NCBI RefSeq assembly: GCF_020687825.1
Contig: NZ_JAJEWP010000002.1
Span: 496,001-560,000 of the forward strand
DNA: 64,000 bases
Reading direction: 5' to 3'
Origin: Fluctibacter halophilus
GTDB taxonomy: Bacteria; Pseudomonadota; Gammaproteobacteria; Enterobacterales; Alteromonadaceae
The translations under genes were made by a program, and so were the position numbers. Below the pieces are notes generated by a model, which saw nothing but the letters and a program-made list of their open reading frames with translations, was not told the origin of the DNA and ran no database searches. Each line of letters begins with the position of its first letter. The first letter of the stretch is position 1. Shown piece by piece: positions 8,804-18,122 of the stretch.

Positions 8804-10375
8804 ATGCCCGTATTACAGGCTAACAATATCAGTTATCAATTTGCCAACGGCGACATGCTGTTTCAGCAGGTGTCATGCACGATGGCGGCAAACCGCGTTG
8901 GGCTCGTGGGCCGCAATGGGGTTGGAAAGTCGACCCTCGCAGCGCTGCTCAGTGGCGAGAAACAGCCTTCACAGGGTGCCGTAATGCGCCCTCCATCATT
9001 GTCGGTGTATCGTCAGCAGCCGCGACAATTGTTGTCCGATAAGCGGTCGATTGGCGCCTTTTTGGGCGTGGAGAATGTGCTTGTAGCGCTAAAACAGGTT
9101 GAGCGTGGCGATTGCGCGCCGCATTGGTTCGATGTTATCGGTGAACAATGGGATTTGCCCATGCAACTCACGCAGCAACTGACTGAACTGGGCTTACCCG
9201 CGGATCTGGATTTTCCCTGCGCGCAGCTCAGTGGCGGTCAATTGGCCAGGTTACAGCTGTGGCAATTGTTCCAACGCGAAGCGCACCTGTTGATCCTCGA
9301 TGAACCTTCCAACCATCTCGATACAGCGGGAAAACAATGGTTGATTGCCTCTATGCAGGCCTTTAACGGCGCTATTTTACTGGTCAGCCATGACCGTGCA
9401 TTACTGCGGGAGATGGACGAAATCTGGGAGCTGTCCGGCCTTGGATTGAGTCAATACGGTGGCAATTACGATGCTTATGCCCGGCACAAGCAAACGGAAT
9501 TGGACGCGATGGCGCGAAAGCTGGTCAGCGTTGAGAAGCAGAAAAGAAAGCTGCAGGTGCAAGCGCAGCGCAACAGGGAAAAGGCCGAACAACGGGCGGC
9601 GCAGGGCAAAAAGCGGCGTAATGACGGCAGCCAGCCCAAGGTGTTGACTGACAGCATGAAAGACAGAGCAACGGCACGCGCGTCACAGCGTGTTAAGGGG
9701 GAGCGACGTCGACAGACCGACCTGCAAAGGACCCGGCAAGCCTTAAAAGCCCAAACAGAACAGCTGAAAAGCCAGACCCTGTATCTGCAAAACAGCGCTG
9801 GAAGAGGTCACCGCGTTGCGTCTGTGCTGGAAGGTGTCATGTGTTTTGGCAATGCCCAACCCGTGACACTGCACGTGCATGGTGATGACAAAATTCACCT
9901 GATCGGTAACAACGGCTGTGGCAAGTCGACTCTGTTAAAAACCCTGCTGGGTGAGTTAAGGCTTAAGCGGGGGGAGCTGCAAGTCAGCAAGCCACTGTAT
10001 TACCTTGAACAGCATTTCGGTACGGTGCGACCCACGCTTTCGGTGCTGGAAAACCTGTTGCAACAGTGCGATGGGCTCAACGAAATCGACGCCCGGACGG
10101 TGCTGGCAGGTATCGGGTTTCGTGGTGACAGTGTGTATCGATTGGGTGAAATGCTCAGTGGCGGCGAAAAGATGAAATTGGCGATGCTCATCGTCGGCCA
10201 TCAACCACAGCAGCCCTTTTTGCTGCTGGATGAGCCTGATAATCACCTCGACCTAGACGCTAAACACGTGTTAGCCCGCACCTTGTCAGCATATCGTGGA
10301 GGTTTCATCGTCATCAGCCATGACCATGACTTTGCCAACGACGCGGGTGTGAATCGGCACTACATTATGCAGTGA
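8804..10375 (+). CDS. ABC-F family ATP-binding protein
   Basis: 523 aa from the ATG at 8804, which has AGGAG 7 nt upstream (an earlier in-frame ATG at 8777 has none). Two ABC domains lie in tandem without membrane segments: Walker A GRNGVGKST and signature LSGGQLARLQL with LLILDEPSNHLD in the first, Walker A GNNGCGKST and LSGGEKMKLAM with LLLDEPDNHLDL in the second. Between them is a long charged helical linker (about residues 235-335, rich in K, R, Q) typical of ABC-F proteins. These act in the cytoplasm on ribosomes, and some protect against antibiotics. Specific subfamily not assigned; a MarR regulator is upstream. Confidence 0.9.
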   Translation: MPVLQANNISYQFANGDMLFQQVSCTMAANRVGLVGRNGVGKSTLAALLSGEKQPSQGAVMRPPSLSVYRQQPRQLLSDKRSIGAFLGVENVLVALKQVERGDCAPHWFDVIGEQWDLPMQLTQQLTELGLPADLDFPCAQLSGGQLARLQLWQLFQREAHLLILDEPSNHLDTAGKQWLIASMQAFNGAILLVSHDRALLREMDEIWELSGLGLSQYGGNYDAYARHKQTELDAMARKLVSVEKQKRKLQVQAQRNREKAEQRAAQGKKRRNDGSQPKVLTDSMKDRATARASQRVKGERRRQTDLQRTRQALKAQTEQLKSQTLYLQNSAGRGHRVASVLEGVMCFGNAQPVTLHVHGDDKIHLIGNNGCGKSTLLKTLLGELRLKRGELQVSKPLYYLEQHFGTVRPTLSVLENLLQQCDGLNEIDARTVLAGIGFRGDSVYRLGEMLSGGEKMKLAMLIVGHQPQQPFLLLDEPDNHLDLDAKHVLARTLSAYRGGFIVISHDHDFANDAGVNRHYIMQ

Positions 10376-10435
10376 CGGGTGGGCCAACCTGGGGGAGTAC
10401 AAGTATGCTTTGCTACGGGTATCGAACGTGTCTGG

Positions 10436-11074
10436 CTATGCGTCGCTGGTTTTGTCTTTAAATTCACACAAGTCTTCGATAAGACAAGCGCCACAGCGGG
10501 GCTTGCGTGCCACACACACGTAGCGGCCGTGCAGGATGAGCCAGTGATGCACGTCCAGTTTGAACTCCTTGGGCACCACTTTCAGCAGCTTTTTTTCCAC
10601 ATCATCGACGGTTTTGCCCATTGCCAGCTTGGTACGGTTAGACACCCGGTAAATGTGGGTGTCCACTGCGATGGTTGGCCAGCCAAAGGCGGTGTTGAGG
10701 ACCACGTTGGCGGTTTTGCGACCGACACCGGGCAGGGCTTCCAACGCAGCCCGATCTTCAGGTACTTCGCTGTTGTGCTCGTTGATCAGAATTTCGCAGG
10801 TTTTGATCACGTTTTTGGCTTTGCTGTTGTACAGACCGATTGTCTTGATGTACTCCGACAAACCGTCAACGCCCAGCGCAAAAATCCCCTCCGGGGTATT
10901 GGCCACCGGGTACAGTTTGGCGGTGGCTTTGTTGACGCCGACATCGGTGGCTTGCGCCGACAGGATCACGGCAATCAACAGCTCAAAAGGGGTGGTGTAA
11001 TTGAGCTCGGTGGTCGGGTGGGGGTTGGCATCGCGCAGGCGCGATAAGATCTCAATGCGCTTCTCTTTGTTCAT
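10436..11074 (-). CDS. nth: Endonuclease III
   Basis: 212 aa. DNA N-glycosylase/AP lyase that removes oxidised pyrimidines in base excision repair. The helix-hairpin-helix is seen as [17 protein letters not shown], followed by the catalytic region with the aspartate in [11 protein letters not shown]; the catalytic lysine lies in the hairpin (GRKTAN). The C-terminal 4Fe-4S loop has the four cysteines in [17 protein letters not shown]. Length matches the enterobacterial enzyme (211 aa). The ATG overlaps the rsxE stop (ATGA), so it is the last gene of the rsx operon, as in E. coli. Confidence 0.97.
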   Translation of the reverse strand: MNKEKRIEILSRLRDANPHPTTELNYTTPFELLIAVILSAQATDVGVNKATAKLYPVANTPEGIFALGVDGLSEYIKTIGLYNSKAKNVIKTCEILINEHNSEVPEDRAALEALPGVGRKTANVVLNTAFGWPTIAVDTHIYRVSNRTKLAMGKTVDDVEKKLLKVVPKEFKLDVHHWLILHGRYVCVARKPRCGACLIEDLCEFKDKTSDA

Positions 11075-11775
11075 CCCTGAGCGTCTCCTGTTACACGGGC
11101 GCGGGACACCACTTTGGGACTGTCATCGTTGGCCATCATGGCTTCTACCCGATGGTTAAGACTGTTTTTCAGGGCGATCAGCAACCCCATACCGAGAAAC
11201 GCGCCGGGGGGCAGAATGGCCAGCAGGAACGGATTGTCACTGCTGAACACGGTGATGGTCAGATCACGCGCCCATTCACCCAACAGCAGATGGGCGCCGG
11301 ACAACAGGGTGCCATAGCCAAGCAATTCTCGCATCGCGCCGAGAAGCACTAGCACCAGGGTAAAACCAAAGCCCATCATCAATCCGTCCATGGCAGCGTA
11401 GTGCACAGGGTTCTTCGATGCATACGCTTCGGCGCGGCCGATGATGGCGCAGTTGGTGACGATCAGCGGAATGAATATGCCCAACGCTTCGTAGAGTTCA
11501 AACGTGTAGGCGTTCATCAGCAACTGGATAATGGTCACGAACGCCGCGATCACCATCACAAAGACCGGAATACGGATTTCATTGGGCACCACGTTGCGCA
11601 CCAATGACACCGTACAGTTTGATCCAATCAATACCAGGGTGGTGGCCAGTCCCAGACCCAGGCCGTTGATCACCGTCGCGGTGACCGCCAGCAAGGGGCA
11701 CAGACCCAGTAACTGTACCAACGCGGGGTTGTTCTTCCACACGCCCTGCCAGGTTAACTGTTGGTATTCGTTCAT
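11071..11775 (-). CDS. rsxE: Ion-translocating electron transport complex subunit RsxE/RnfE
   Basis: 234 aa from the ATG at 11775, with AGGAGAG upstream inside the end of rsxG; an upstream frame extension lacks such a site. Integral membrane subunit of the Rnf/Rsx complex, related to NqrD, with about six hydrophobic helices. Recognisable segments include [17 protein letters not shown] near the start and a [14 protein letters not shown] helix, mirrored in RsxA. It overlaps rsxG by 4 bases and nth by 4 bases, so the three are translationally coupled. The complex couples electron flow between NADH and ferredoxin to ion transport; in E. coli Rsx reduces SoxR. Confidence 0.95.
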   Translation of the reverse strand: MNEYQQLTWQGVWKNNPALVQLLGLCPLLAVTATVINGLGLGLATTLVLIGSNCTVSLVRNVVPNEIRIPVFVMVIAAFVTIIQLLMNAYTFELYEALGIFIPLIVTNCAIIGRAEAYASKNPVHYAAMDGLMMGFGFTLVLVLLGAMRELLGYGTLLSGAHLLLGEWARDLTITVFSSDNPFLLAILPPGAFLGMGLLIALKNSLNHRVEAMMANDDSPKVVSRARVTGDAQG

Positions 11776-12440
11776 TGTGCGCTCTCCTGAGTCTCGCTCG
11801 GTGTGGTCGCTTGTTCGGCACACTGGTTGTCCATTCGGAACAAGCGCTCAGCGTGTTGCTGATAATACTGCACGGCGCGCTTGGTGGCGCCGACCACGGC
11901 GCGGGGAGTAATGGTGGCACCGGTAAACTGGTCGAACTGGCCGCCATCTTTACGTACTGCCCAGCTGTCCTGGTTATCGTCGGTCAGTTGCATGCCGGTG
12001 AAATCCAGGATCCAGTCGCTGATGCGCAGATCAATCTTATCGCCCAGGCCCGGGGTTTCTTTGTGATCCTGAACCCTGACGCCAGTCACTTCGCCATTGC
12101 CGGTCACGCCAACTAACAGGGCGATATTGCCGCTGTAGCCGTCGGGTGCAATGGTCTCAATCGCCACCGCTGAGGGGTTACCGTTAAGCCGCGCTCGGAA
12201 TACCCGTTGGTTGTTGTCGCTACCCAGTAATGCGGCATCAGAAACGATGACGCAGTCGTGCTGGACATCATTGTCATGCAGGGATGCGGGCAGAACCGCG
12301 TTCAGCGAAGCCACCAGTTTGTTGTTCTGCTGAGTGGCAATGGTGTCTGCGGTACCCCAGTAGGTGGCACTGATGAGGCCCGTGGTGACCAGTGCAAACA
12401 GGGCCAGTAAACCGCCGTGTCGGGCAATACTTTTCAGCAT
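11772..12440 (-). CDS. rsxG: Ion-translocating electron transport complex subunit RsxG/RnfG
   Basis: 222 aa. One N-terminal membrane helix (residues 9-27) and a periplasmic FMN-binding domain. The covalent flavinylation motif is TGAT in [12 protein letters not shown] (about residue 178), where the second Thr carries FMN through a phosphoester bond placed by Apb[10 protein letters not shown] upstream of it is also typical of the RnfG/NqrC domain. An ApbE-type flavin transferase is not encoded in this window. The gene sits between rsxD and rsxE in the conserved order, two bases after rsxD. Confidence 0.95.
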   Translation of the reverse strand: MLKSIARHGGLLALFALVTTGLISATYWGTADTIATQQNNKLVASLNAVLPASLHDNDVQHDCVIVSDAALLGSDNNQRVFRARLNGNPSAVAIETIAPDGYSGNIALLVGVTGNGEVTGVRVQDHKETPGLGDKIDLRISDWILDFTGMQLTDDNQDSWAVRKDGGQFDQFTGATITPRAVVGATKRAVQYYQQHAERLFRMDNQCAEQATTPSETQESAQ

Positions 12441-12442
12441 GG

Positions 12443-13540
12443 TTACTTGCCCTCCTGCTCATCCTGGCGACGGATGACTTTCTTGTGTTCGCTGCGATGG
12501 CCGTAGGTACGGGGCCGGGTGTAGTAATCGATCAGTGGTACTGCCATGTTCATCACCAGTACCGCAAAGGCGATAGCATCCGGATAGCCACCCCAGGTGC
12601 GGATGATCACAATCCACAGTCCGATGCCGGCACCAAACCACAAACGACCGCGATCGGTGGTTGATGCTGACACAGGGTCGGTGGCGATAAAGAACGCCCC
12701 GAGCATCGTGCCGCCACTGAGCAAATGGAACAGCGGTGATGTGAATCGGTCGGAGTCGGCCAGCATCAGAATGCCTGCGGCAATCGCCATGGCCGCCAGC
12801 ATGCTGACCGGAATGTGCCATTTGATGGCGCGAATTTTCAGCAGGTACAGGCCCCCGAGCAAAAAGCCGATGTTGACCCATGCCCAGGCCGTTGACAGGC
12901 CATCGGCGTATTCCGGACGTGCCAGACTTTCTGACACCGTCAGTGATTGGGTCAGGTCGGTTTTTACCATGTCCAGTGGTGTGGCCATGGTGTGGCCGTC
13001 GATACCCATGCGTAGCTGTTCCAGCGAGTAGCCGTCGGTGGTGAAGCCGGTAAAGATGATCCAGGCGGCATCCAGCGGGTTGTGTGACACCGGTGTCAGG
13101 CTGTAGGGGGGTAACCAGCCGGTCATGATGACCGGAAAACTGATCAGCAACATGACATACGCGGCCATGGCTGGGTTAAACACGTTGTAGCCAAGACCAC
13201 CGTAAAGCTGCTTGACGATACCGATGGCGAACACGGTACCAATCACCGAAACCCACCACGGGCTGAACGGCGGAATGCACAGTGCCAGCAGCAACGCCGT
13301 CAGCAATGCGCTGCAGTCTTTGATGGCGCGCTCAAAATCCCGTTTTCGCACTTCCAGGATCAGCGCTTCAGTGACCACCGCAGTGATGCCTGCAATGGCA
13401 AAATGCACCAGGTTACCCCAACCGAAAAACCAGATTTGCAGGATCACGCCGGGCAGGGTGGCCAACATGACCAGTCGCATCAGGTCGCCGGTGGAGCGCT
13501 TGGCACGGTGGTGAGGAGAGCTGGCTACGGCAAACTTCAT
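12443..13540 (-). CDS. rsxD: Ion-translocating electron transport complex subunit RsxD/RnfD
   Basis: 365 aa integral membrane protein related to NqrB, with about nine or ten hydrophobic helices. The FMN attachment region is visible as [10 protein letters not shown] (about residue 185), where a Thr in the T-x-A-T-P context is modified. The [17 protein letters not shown] segment near residue 285 is another family hallmark. The N-terminus ([27 protein letters not shown]) matches the enteric protein. It follows rsxC by three bases and precedes rsxG by two, so the operon is compact. Confidence 0.95.
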   Translation of the reverse strand: MKFAVASSPHHRAKRSTGDLMRLVMLATLPGVILQIWFFGWGNLVHFAIAGITAVVTEALILEVRKRDFERAIKDCSALLTALLLALCIPPFSPWWVSVIGTVFAIGIVKQLYGGLGYNVFNPAMAAYVMLLISFPVIMTGWLPPYSLTPVSHNPLDAAWIIFTGFTTDGYSLEQLRMGIDGHTMATPLDMVKTDLTQSLTVSESLARPEYADGLSTAWAWVNIGFLLGGLYLLKIRAIKWHIPVSMLAAMAIAAGILMLADSDRFTSPLFHLLSGGTMLGAFFIATDPVSASTTDRGRLWFGAGIGLWIVIIRTWGGYPDAIAFAVLVMNMAVPLIDYYTRPRTYGHRSEHKKVIRRQDEQEGK

Positions 13541-13543
13541 CGT

Positions 13544-15724
13544 TTATTGATCCTTGTCATCGGCTTTTGCGGCCCGGCGCGCTTTGGCTTTGGCAACCGC
13601 TGCCGCGATGCGTGCCTGTTTATCGTTGGCGTCGCTGCCCGTGTCAGGAGTTTCAGCCTTCACGTCGGGGGTGGATCCCTGAGCCGCCTCGGAATGTTGC
13701 GCCGCGCGCTTGGCTTTGGCCTTGGCAACCGCTGCTGCAATGCGTGCCTGTTTATCATTGGCATCGCTGCCCGCGTCTGGGGTTTCAGCCTTCACGTCGG
13801 GGGTGGATTCCTGAGCAGCTTCTGTTTGTTGTGCTGCGCGCTTGGCTTTGGCCTTGGCAACCGCTGCCGCGATGCGCGCCTGTTTATCATTGGCGTCACT
13901 GCCCGCGTCAGGGGTTTCAGCCTTTACATCGGGGGTGGATTCCTGAGCAGCTTCTGTTTTTTGCGCCGCGCGCTTGGCTTTGGCCCTGGCAATCGCTGCT
14001 GCGACCTTGTCCTGTTTATTGTCTTCGCTGGCAGACGGGGTTTCATCTGCCGACGGCGACCCGGCCGCCTGGGCGCGTTTGGCTTTGGCGCGGGCTATCG
14101 CGGCCGCCACTTTGTCATTGCTTGACGGTGCGTCGGTTGACGCCGTGCTGCTACCTGCTCCGGTTTCCTGAGCCTTCTTGGCTTTGGCGCGGGCCAGGGC
14201 GGCGGCGATCTTGTCTTTGGCATCATCGCCCGATTGATTCATCGCCTGACGACGGGCCTCGGCGGCTTTACGGTGTTTCTCTTCCCGTTCGGCCTGTTCA
14301 CGGGCCAATCGCTCCTTGCGTGCTTCGAAGCGCTCGCGAGCCTTGTCGGCTTTGTCTTTCTCTGCCTGTTGATGACGGATATCGGCTTTGGCCTTGCGAT
14401 AATAATGCACCAATGGAATATGACTGGGGCATTCAAACGCACAGGCACCACACTCAATACAGTCAAACAGGTTGTAGTCCTGAGCTTTATCGTATTCCTG
14501 GGCTTTGCTGTGCCAGAACAATTGTTGGGGCAACAGGCTGGCGGGGCAGGCGTCTGCACAGGCGCTGCAACGGATACAGGGCTCTTCATGCTGCGTTAAA
14601 TCGATTTCATGATCAGCACCGACCAGCATGCAGTTGGTGGTTTTGACCACAGGCACGTCATTCGACGTCACCGTAAAGCCCATCATCGGGCCGCCCATGA
14701 TCACATTCGGGGTCTGTTGTCGTTTGGCGTGGTATTCCCCTTGCGCCAACAAGTGCGACATCGGCGTGCCGATGGGTACCCAGGCATTGCGCGGTCGGTT
14801 CAGCGCTTCACCGGTCAGCGTCACAACCCGCTCGATAAGGGGTTTACCGTGCATGATGGCATCGGCCACGGCATAGCAGGTACCGACATTCTGGGTGATC
14901 ACGCCCACGTCGATGGGCAGGCCCTGACGAGGCACTTCACGGCCGGTGATCACCTGGATCAATTGTTTTTCGCCGCCGGCCGGGTATTTGGTCGGGACCG
15001 GCACGACCAGGATATCGCTGGTTTTGTCGCAAGCAACCTGCATCGCTTCGATGGCTTCTGGCTTGTTGTCTTCAATCGCGATGACCACTTTTTTGGGGGA
15101 TAGCAGGTGCATTAACACATCGATGCCCTGACGAATCTGCCAGGCGTGTTCGCGCATCAGACAATCATCGGCGGTGATGTAGGGTTCACACTCGACACCG
15201 TTAATGATCAGGAATTCGACATTGTGTTTCGGCGCTACCTTGATGTGGGTAGGAAAACCGGCACCGCCCATACCACTGATCCCGGCGGCACAGATCGCCT
15301 CGATGATGCGGGTTTTGGCCTGCTTCTGGTAGTCTTTGAGAGGCTTGAGCTCAATCCATTCGTCTTCGCCATCCGGGGTCAGCGTCACCGTTTGCTTGCT
15401 CAGCCCGGAAGGGTGGGCAGCCACGTGGGGGCCGATGGCTTTAATATGACCCGACGTGGGGGCATGCACGGGCACGGCGAATGGATTGGTACTGCGGGTC
15501 AGCGGTTGCCCTTTGAGGACCCTGTCGCCGACATTGACACACACCTGACCGTCGGTGCCGATATGCTGTTTGACCGTAACGTACAGTTCGCTGGCCATCG
15601 GCAAATGGGTGATCGGGTGCTTGTTGGACAGGGTCTTACGCCCATCCGGATGCACGCCACCAGGGAAATCCCACAGGCGACCCTGGTTAAGGCGTTCAAG
15701 GATAGTGTCAAATTCAACGTACAC
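13544..15724 (-). CDS. rsxC: Ion-translocating electron transport complex subunit RsxC/RnfC with repeat tail
   Basis: 726 aa from a GTG at 15724 with AAGGA 7 nt upstream. The peripheral subunit thought to bind NADH/FMN and pass electrons to RsxB. A glycine-rich loop (GISGMGGAGFPTHIK) and NGVECEPYITADD mark the NuoF-like core. Two 4Fe-4S motifs follow: CIRCSACADACP and CIECGACAFECP (about residues 375-425). From about residue 440 the protein becomes a charged, Ala/Lys-rich coiled tail, containing three nearly identical 44-residue repeats plus two looser units of the form K(D)KVAAAIARAKAKRA. Such tails vary in length among species. Confidence 0.95.
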   Translation of the reverse strand: MYVEFDTILERLNQGRLWDFPGGVHPDGRKTLSNKHPITHLPMASELYVTVKQHIGTDGQVCVNVGDRVLKGQPLTRSTNPFAVPVHAPTSGHIKAIGPHVAAHPSGLSKQTVTLTPDGEDEWIELKPLKDYQKQAKTRIIEAICAAGISGMGGAGFPTHIKVAPKHNVEFLIINGVECEPYITADDCLMREHAWQIRQGIDVLMHLLSPKKVVIAIEDNKPEAIEAMQVACDKTSDILVVPVPTKYPAGGEKQLIQVITGREVPRQGLPIDVGVITQNVGTCYAVADAIMHGKPLIERVVTLTGEALNRPRNAWVPIGTPMSHLLAQGEYHAKRQQTPNVIMGGPMMGFTVTSNDVPVVKTTNCMLVGADHEIDLTQHEEPCIRCSACADACPASLLPQQLFWHSKAQEYDKAQDYNLFDCIECGACAFECPSHIPLVHYYRKAKADIRHQQAEKDKADKARERFEARKERLAREQAEREEKHRKAAEARRQAMNQSGDDAKDKIAAALARAKAKKAQETGAGSSTASTDAPSSNDKVAAAIARAKAKRAQAAGSPSADETPSASEDNKQDKVAAAIARAKAKRAAQKTEAAQESTPDVKAETPDAGSDANDKQARIAAAVAKAKAKRAAQQTEAAQESTPDVKAETPDAGSDANDKQARIAAAVAKAKAKRAAQHSEAAQGSTPDVKAETPDTGSDANDKQARIAAAVAKAKARRAAKADDKDQ
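13567..13980. repeat. Tandem 132-bp repeats in the 3' end of rsxC
   Basis: Three consecutive units of 132 bp (44 codons) with few differences, each encoding RAAQ-TEAAQ-STPDVKAETPD-GSDANDKQARIAAAVAKAKAK with small changes. The landmark GCGCTTGGCTTTGGCCTTGG recurs at 132-base spacing. More diverged shorter units precede them in the protein (up to about position 14210). Near-identity at the DNA level suggests recent expansion or gene conversion. Confidence 0.85.
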
Positions 15725-15733
15725 GGCAGATCC

Positions 15734-16288
15734 TTATTGCACTTGTTTGATCGCGATGGGTTCCAGCTGCCAGCGCCAATTGGTCGGCGTTGGCTCAACG
15801 GGCACCATGTCGATACAGTCTACAGGGCAGGGGTCAACACACAGGTCACAGCCGGTGCACTCGTCGACGATCACGGTATGCATTTGTTTGGCGGCACCCA
15901 GGATCGCATCGACCGGGCACGCCTGAATACATTTGGTACAACCGATACATTCGTCTTCGCGGATAAACGCGACTTTTTTAACGTCTTCTTCACCGTGGGC
16001 GGCATCCAGCGGTTTGGCTTCTACTCCCATCAAATCGGCCAGTTGTTTGATGGTCGCTTCGCCGCCGGGTGGGCACTTGTTGATTTCGTCACCGTTGGCG
16101 ATCGCTTCGGCATAAGGGCGACAGCCAGGATAGCCACACTGGCCACATTGGGTCTGCGGCAGAATGTCGTCAATCTGATCAACCAGCGGATCCCCTTCAA
16201 CCCGAAAGCGGATCGCGGCATAGCCAAGCACAATTCCAAACACCAGTGCCAACAGGCCCAGCGCAATCATGGCAATCAATCCCAGCAT
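15734..16288 (-). CDS. rsxB: Ion-translocating electron transport complex subunit RsxB/RnfB
   Basis: 184 aa ferredoxin-like subunit. An N-terminal membrane anchor (residues 1-25) is followed by a cysteine cluster CGQCGYPGC (4Fe-4S domain) and two classic 4Fe-4S ferredoxin motifs, [12 protein letters not shown] and [12 protein letters not shown]. Length and architecture match the enteric protein (about 192 aa). Its ATG overlaps the rsxA stop by one base (TGATG), and rsxC starts nine bases after its stop. Confidence 0.96.
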   Translation of the reverse strand: MLGLIAMIALGLLALVFGIVLGYAAIRFRVEGDPLVDQIDDILPQTQCGQCGYPGCRPYAEAIANGDEINKCPPGGEATIKQLADLMGVEAKPLDAAHGEEDVKKVAFIREDECIGCTKCIQACPVDAILGAAKQMHTVIVDECTGCDLCVDPCPVDCIDMVPVEPTPTNWRWQLEPIAIKQVQ

Positions 16289-16869
16289 CAGTATTTCACC
16301 AACCCGGTAAAGCCCATGAAGGCCAGCGACATTAAGCCTGCGGTGATCATGGCGATGGACGCGCCTTTAAAGGGGGCCGGGACATCGGCCACCGCCAGAC
16401 GCTCTCGCATGGCGGAGAACAGGATCAGGACCAAGGAGAAACCCACCGCGGCGCCAAAGCCATAGATAATCGACTCAACAAAGGTGTGCTGCTTGGTGAT
16501 GTTCAGCAGGGCGACACCCAATACCGCACAGTTGGTGGTGATCAGGGGCAGGAAAATCCCCAGTAATCGATACAGGGTAGGACTGGTTTTGTGCACCACC
16601 ATTTCGGTGAACTGCACCACCACGGCGATGACCAGAATAAAACTGAGGGTACGCAGGTATTCAATACCCAGTGGCATCAGGATGTAGTGCTCGACCAGGT
16701 AGCTGCTCATGGATGCCAGTGTCAGTACAAAGGTTGTGGCCATCGACATACCGATGGCAGTCTCCAATTTGCTGGAGACACCCATAAAAGGACACAGGCC
16801 AAGAAACTGGACCAACACAAAATTGTTAACGAGTACTGTGCTGATCAGCAGCAGTATAAATTCAGACAT
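16288..16869 (-). CDS. rsxA: Ion-translocating electron transport complex subunit RsxA/RnfA
   Basis: 193 aa integral membrane protein related to NqrE, with six predicted helices. Characteristic segments: [19 protein letters not shown] near the N-terminus and [14 protein letters not shown] in the middle; these carry the conserved cysteines thought to hold an intramembrane Fe-S cluster with RsxE. First gene of the operon rsxABCDGE-nth. The upstream region (16870-17076) should hold the operon promoter on the minus strand; I could not pick a unique one. Confidence 0.96.
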   Translation of the reverse strand: MSEFILLLISTVLVNNFVLVQFLGLCPFMGVSSKLETAIGMSMATTFVLTLASMSSYLVEHYILMPLGIEYLRTLSFILVIAVVVQFTEMVVHKTSPTLYRLLGIFLPLITTNCAVLGVALLNITKQHTFVESIIYGFGAAVGFSLVLILFSAMRERLAVADVPAPFKGASIAMITAGLMSLAFMGFTGLVKY

Positions 16870-17076
16870 GTTAACCAGAGCTTTTGTCGATTTTCGTTTG
16901 CTGGCGCCATTATCCTTGTTTCTGGCGCGATTAACAACTTGATAAATTTAGGGTTATTGTGGAAAAAACAGGCGAAAAGACAGCCGAAGGGATTCGGGTG
17001 ATATTTGACAACGAGGTTTTGATTCAGGAAGGCTGTACAGCCGTGTATGTCAGGCCCGCAAGATATGGAGCAAAGG

Positions 17077-17153
17077 TGGCTCCCCCTCCCCGACTCGAAC
17101 GGGGGACCTGCGGATTAACAGTCCGTCGCTCTAACCAACTGAGCTAAGGGGGA
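17077..17153 (-). tRNA. tRNA-Asn (anticodon GTT), copy 1
   Basis: 77 nt read on the minus strand, with encoded CCA. The 7-bp acceptor stem is TCCCCCT/AGGGGGA, the D arm AGCTCAGTTGGTTAGAGC, the anticodon loop CTGTTAA with GTT, and the T arm CCCCG-TTCGAGT-CGGGG. Discriminator base is G. Pair 27-43 of the anticodon stem reads A-C. Identical to the second copy 26 bases away. Confidence 0.97.
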
Positions 17154-17179
17154 ATCGCACGAAAAATGCCGTTGAAAGT

Positions 17180-17256
17180 TGGCTCCCCCTCCCCGACTCG
17201 AACGGGGGACCTGCGGATTAACAGTCCGTCGCTCTAACCAACTGAGCTAAGGGGGA
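17180..17256 (-). tRNA. tRNA-Asn (anticodon GTT), copy 2
   Basis: 77 nt, identical in every base to the copy at 17077-17153 and in the same direction, separated by a 26-base spacer. CCA is encoded. As the upstream copy on the minus strand, it is likely transcribed first and processed from a common precursor. The promoter would lie above 17256, next to the DnaA-box-containing region. Confidence 0.97.
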
Positions 17257-18122
17257 CCAGATTTTCAACGGAGGCGAATATTAAAGAGCTGCCTTGAACC
17301 TGTCAACAAGTTATCGCTGAAATTTGCAATAATCTGACCGTTTGCTGTTTTGCTGAGCACATCGCTGAATTATTCGTCATAAAGGGGCATTAATGAGGGC
17401 AAAAAAGTCATTTTCGGGTAGGTTTTATTCCCCGATGTTTGTGGACTGAAAGAGACGCCCAGATACATATGTCTATTTATGCATAAATACTAAATTATAA
17501 TTCCTGATAACTATAAGGAAGATCCGATCCTATGGATCTAGATCCAGTGTTTAACAAAAATGTAACCAAAACACAGACACCATAAGGTTAGTGGTGACTT
17601 ACGTGTTTTTTCTGTACGTTCGTCCAAGTCGGCGGAATTATTGAGCTTGTGCCAGTTATCCACTAAATCTGTGGATAACTATGTTGATGAAATTGTTGAT
17701 TTGGCGCTAACACCAATGAATTCGTTGTCAATAGGTTTGTGTGAAAAATCCGACAAAAAAATAAAATTTCAATAAAAACAAATGGATAGGATATCATTGT
17801 GGAAAAACTGGGCACAGTGGGCGGATTTATAAACAACCGGGGCTTGTCTTGTGTGTTAATTAGTGATTAGCACCCCATCTCAGGACGCTAATTGCTTGAA
17901 GTTGTTCACATAGACTGTCCACAACCCGACTGCATGGTCAACAGCGTGAAAGCGTTTACCGGTTCAATTGGGGGCCGAAGTGTCTGTGATCGGAGACAGG
18001 TTGAGATCCCCGATCCGATCCGGCAGCTTCGATGAAGAAAAGGTATCCTGCGTTCGCAGGCATGGTAACGATCGACGCCATCGCATAGAATGTCGCGCAC
18101 TGTTCATTGAGGAACTTCACAC
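17257..18122. other. Long non-coding region with DnaA boxes and GATC clusters (origin-like)
   Basis: 866 bases without a credible gene. It holds an AT-rich tract (17461-17515) followed at once by four GATC sites in 24 bases (17521, 17526, 17535, 17541); a convergent pair of DnaA boxes (17656-17664 and 17670-17678) inside a perfect 10-bp inverted repeat; a further consensus box TTTTCCACA on the minus strand (17798-17806); near matches at 17738-17746 and 17902-17910; a second AT-rich stretch (17756-17795); and a second GATC group (17988, 18005, 18012, 18017, 18070). The 10-mer GATCCGATCC occurs in both groups. This resembles oriC or another DnaA-binding control locus, but dnaA, mnmG and par genes are not nearby, so function is open. 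Confidence 0.45.
17655..17679. promoter_or_regulatory. Head-to-head DnaA box pair in an inverted repeat
   Basis: Arms of ten bases, AGTTATCCAC and GTGGATAACT, are separated by only five bases (TAAAT within the overlap of boxes plus CT). The minus-strand box TTATCCACA (17670-17678) is a perfect R1-type DnaA site; the plus-strand box TTATCCACT (17656-17664) differs at the last base. Convergent paired boxes are found in origins and in DnaA-reactivating sequences. Confidence 0.6.

Noticed and set aside
10379-11047. 222-codon plus-strand frame
   Set aside because: Exactly antisense to nth, which has all its catalytic motifs; no ribosome binding site or recognisable domain.
13567-14646. 359-codon plus-strand frame over rsxC
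   Set aside because: Antisense shadow of the repeat-rich rsxC tail; extreme Cys/Arg/Pro/Trp bias is an artefact of the repeats.
15146-16465. 439-codon plus-strand frame
   Set aside because: Antisense to rsxC, rsxB and rsxA; its length arises from the codon bias of those genes.
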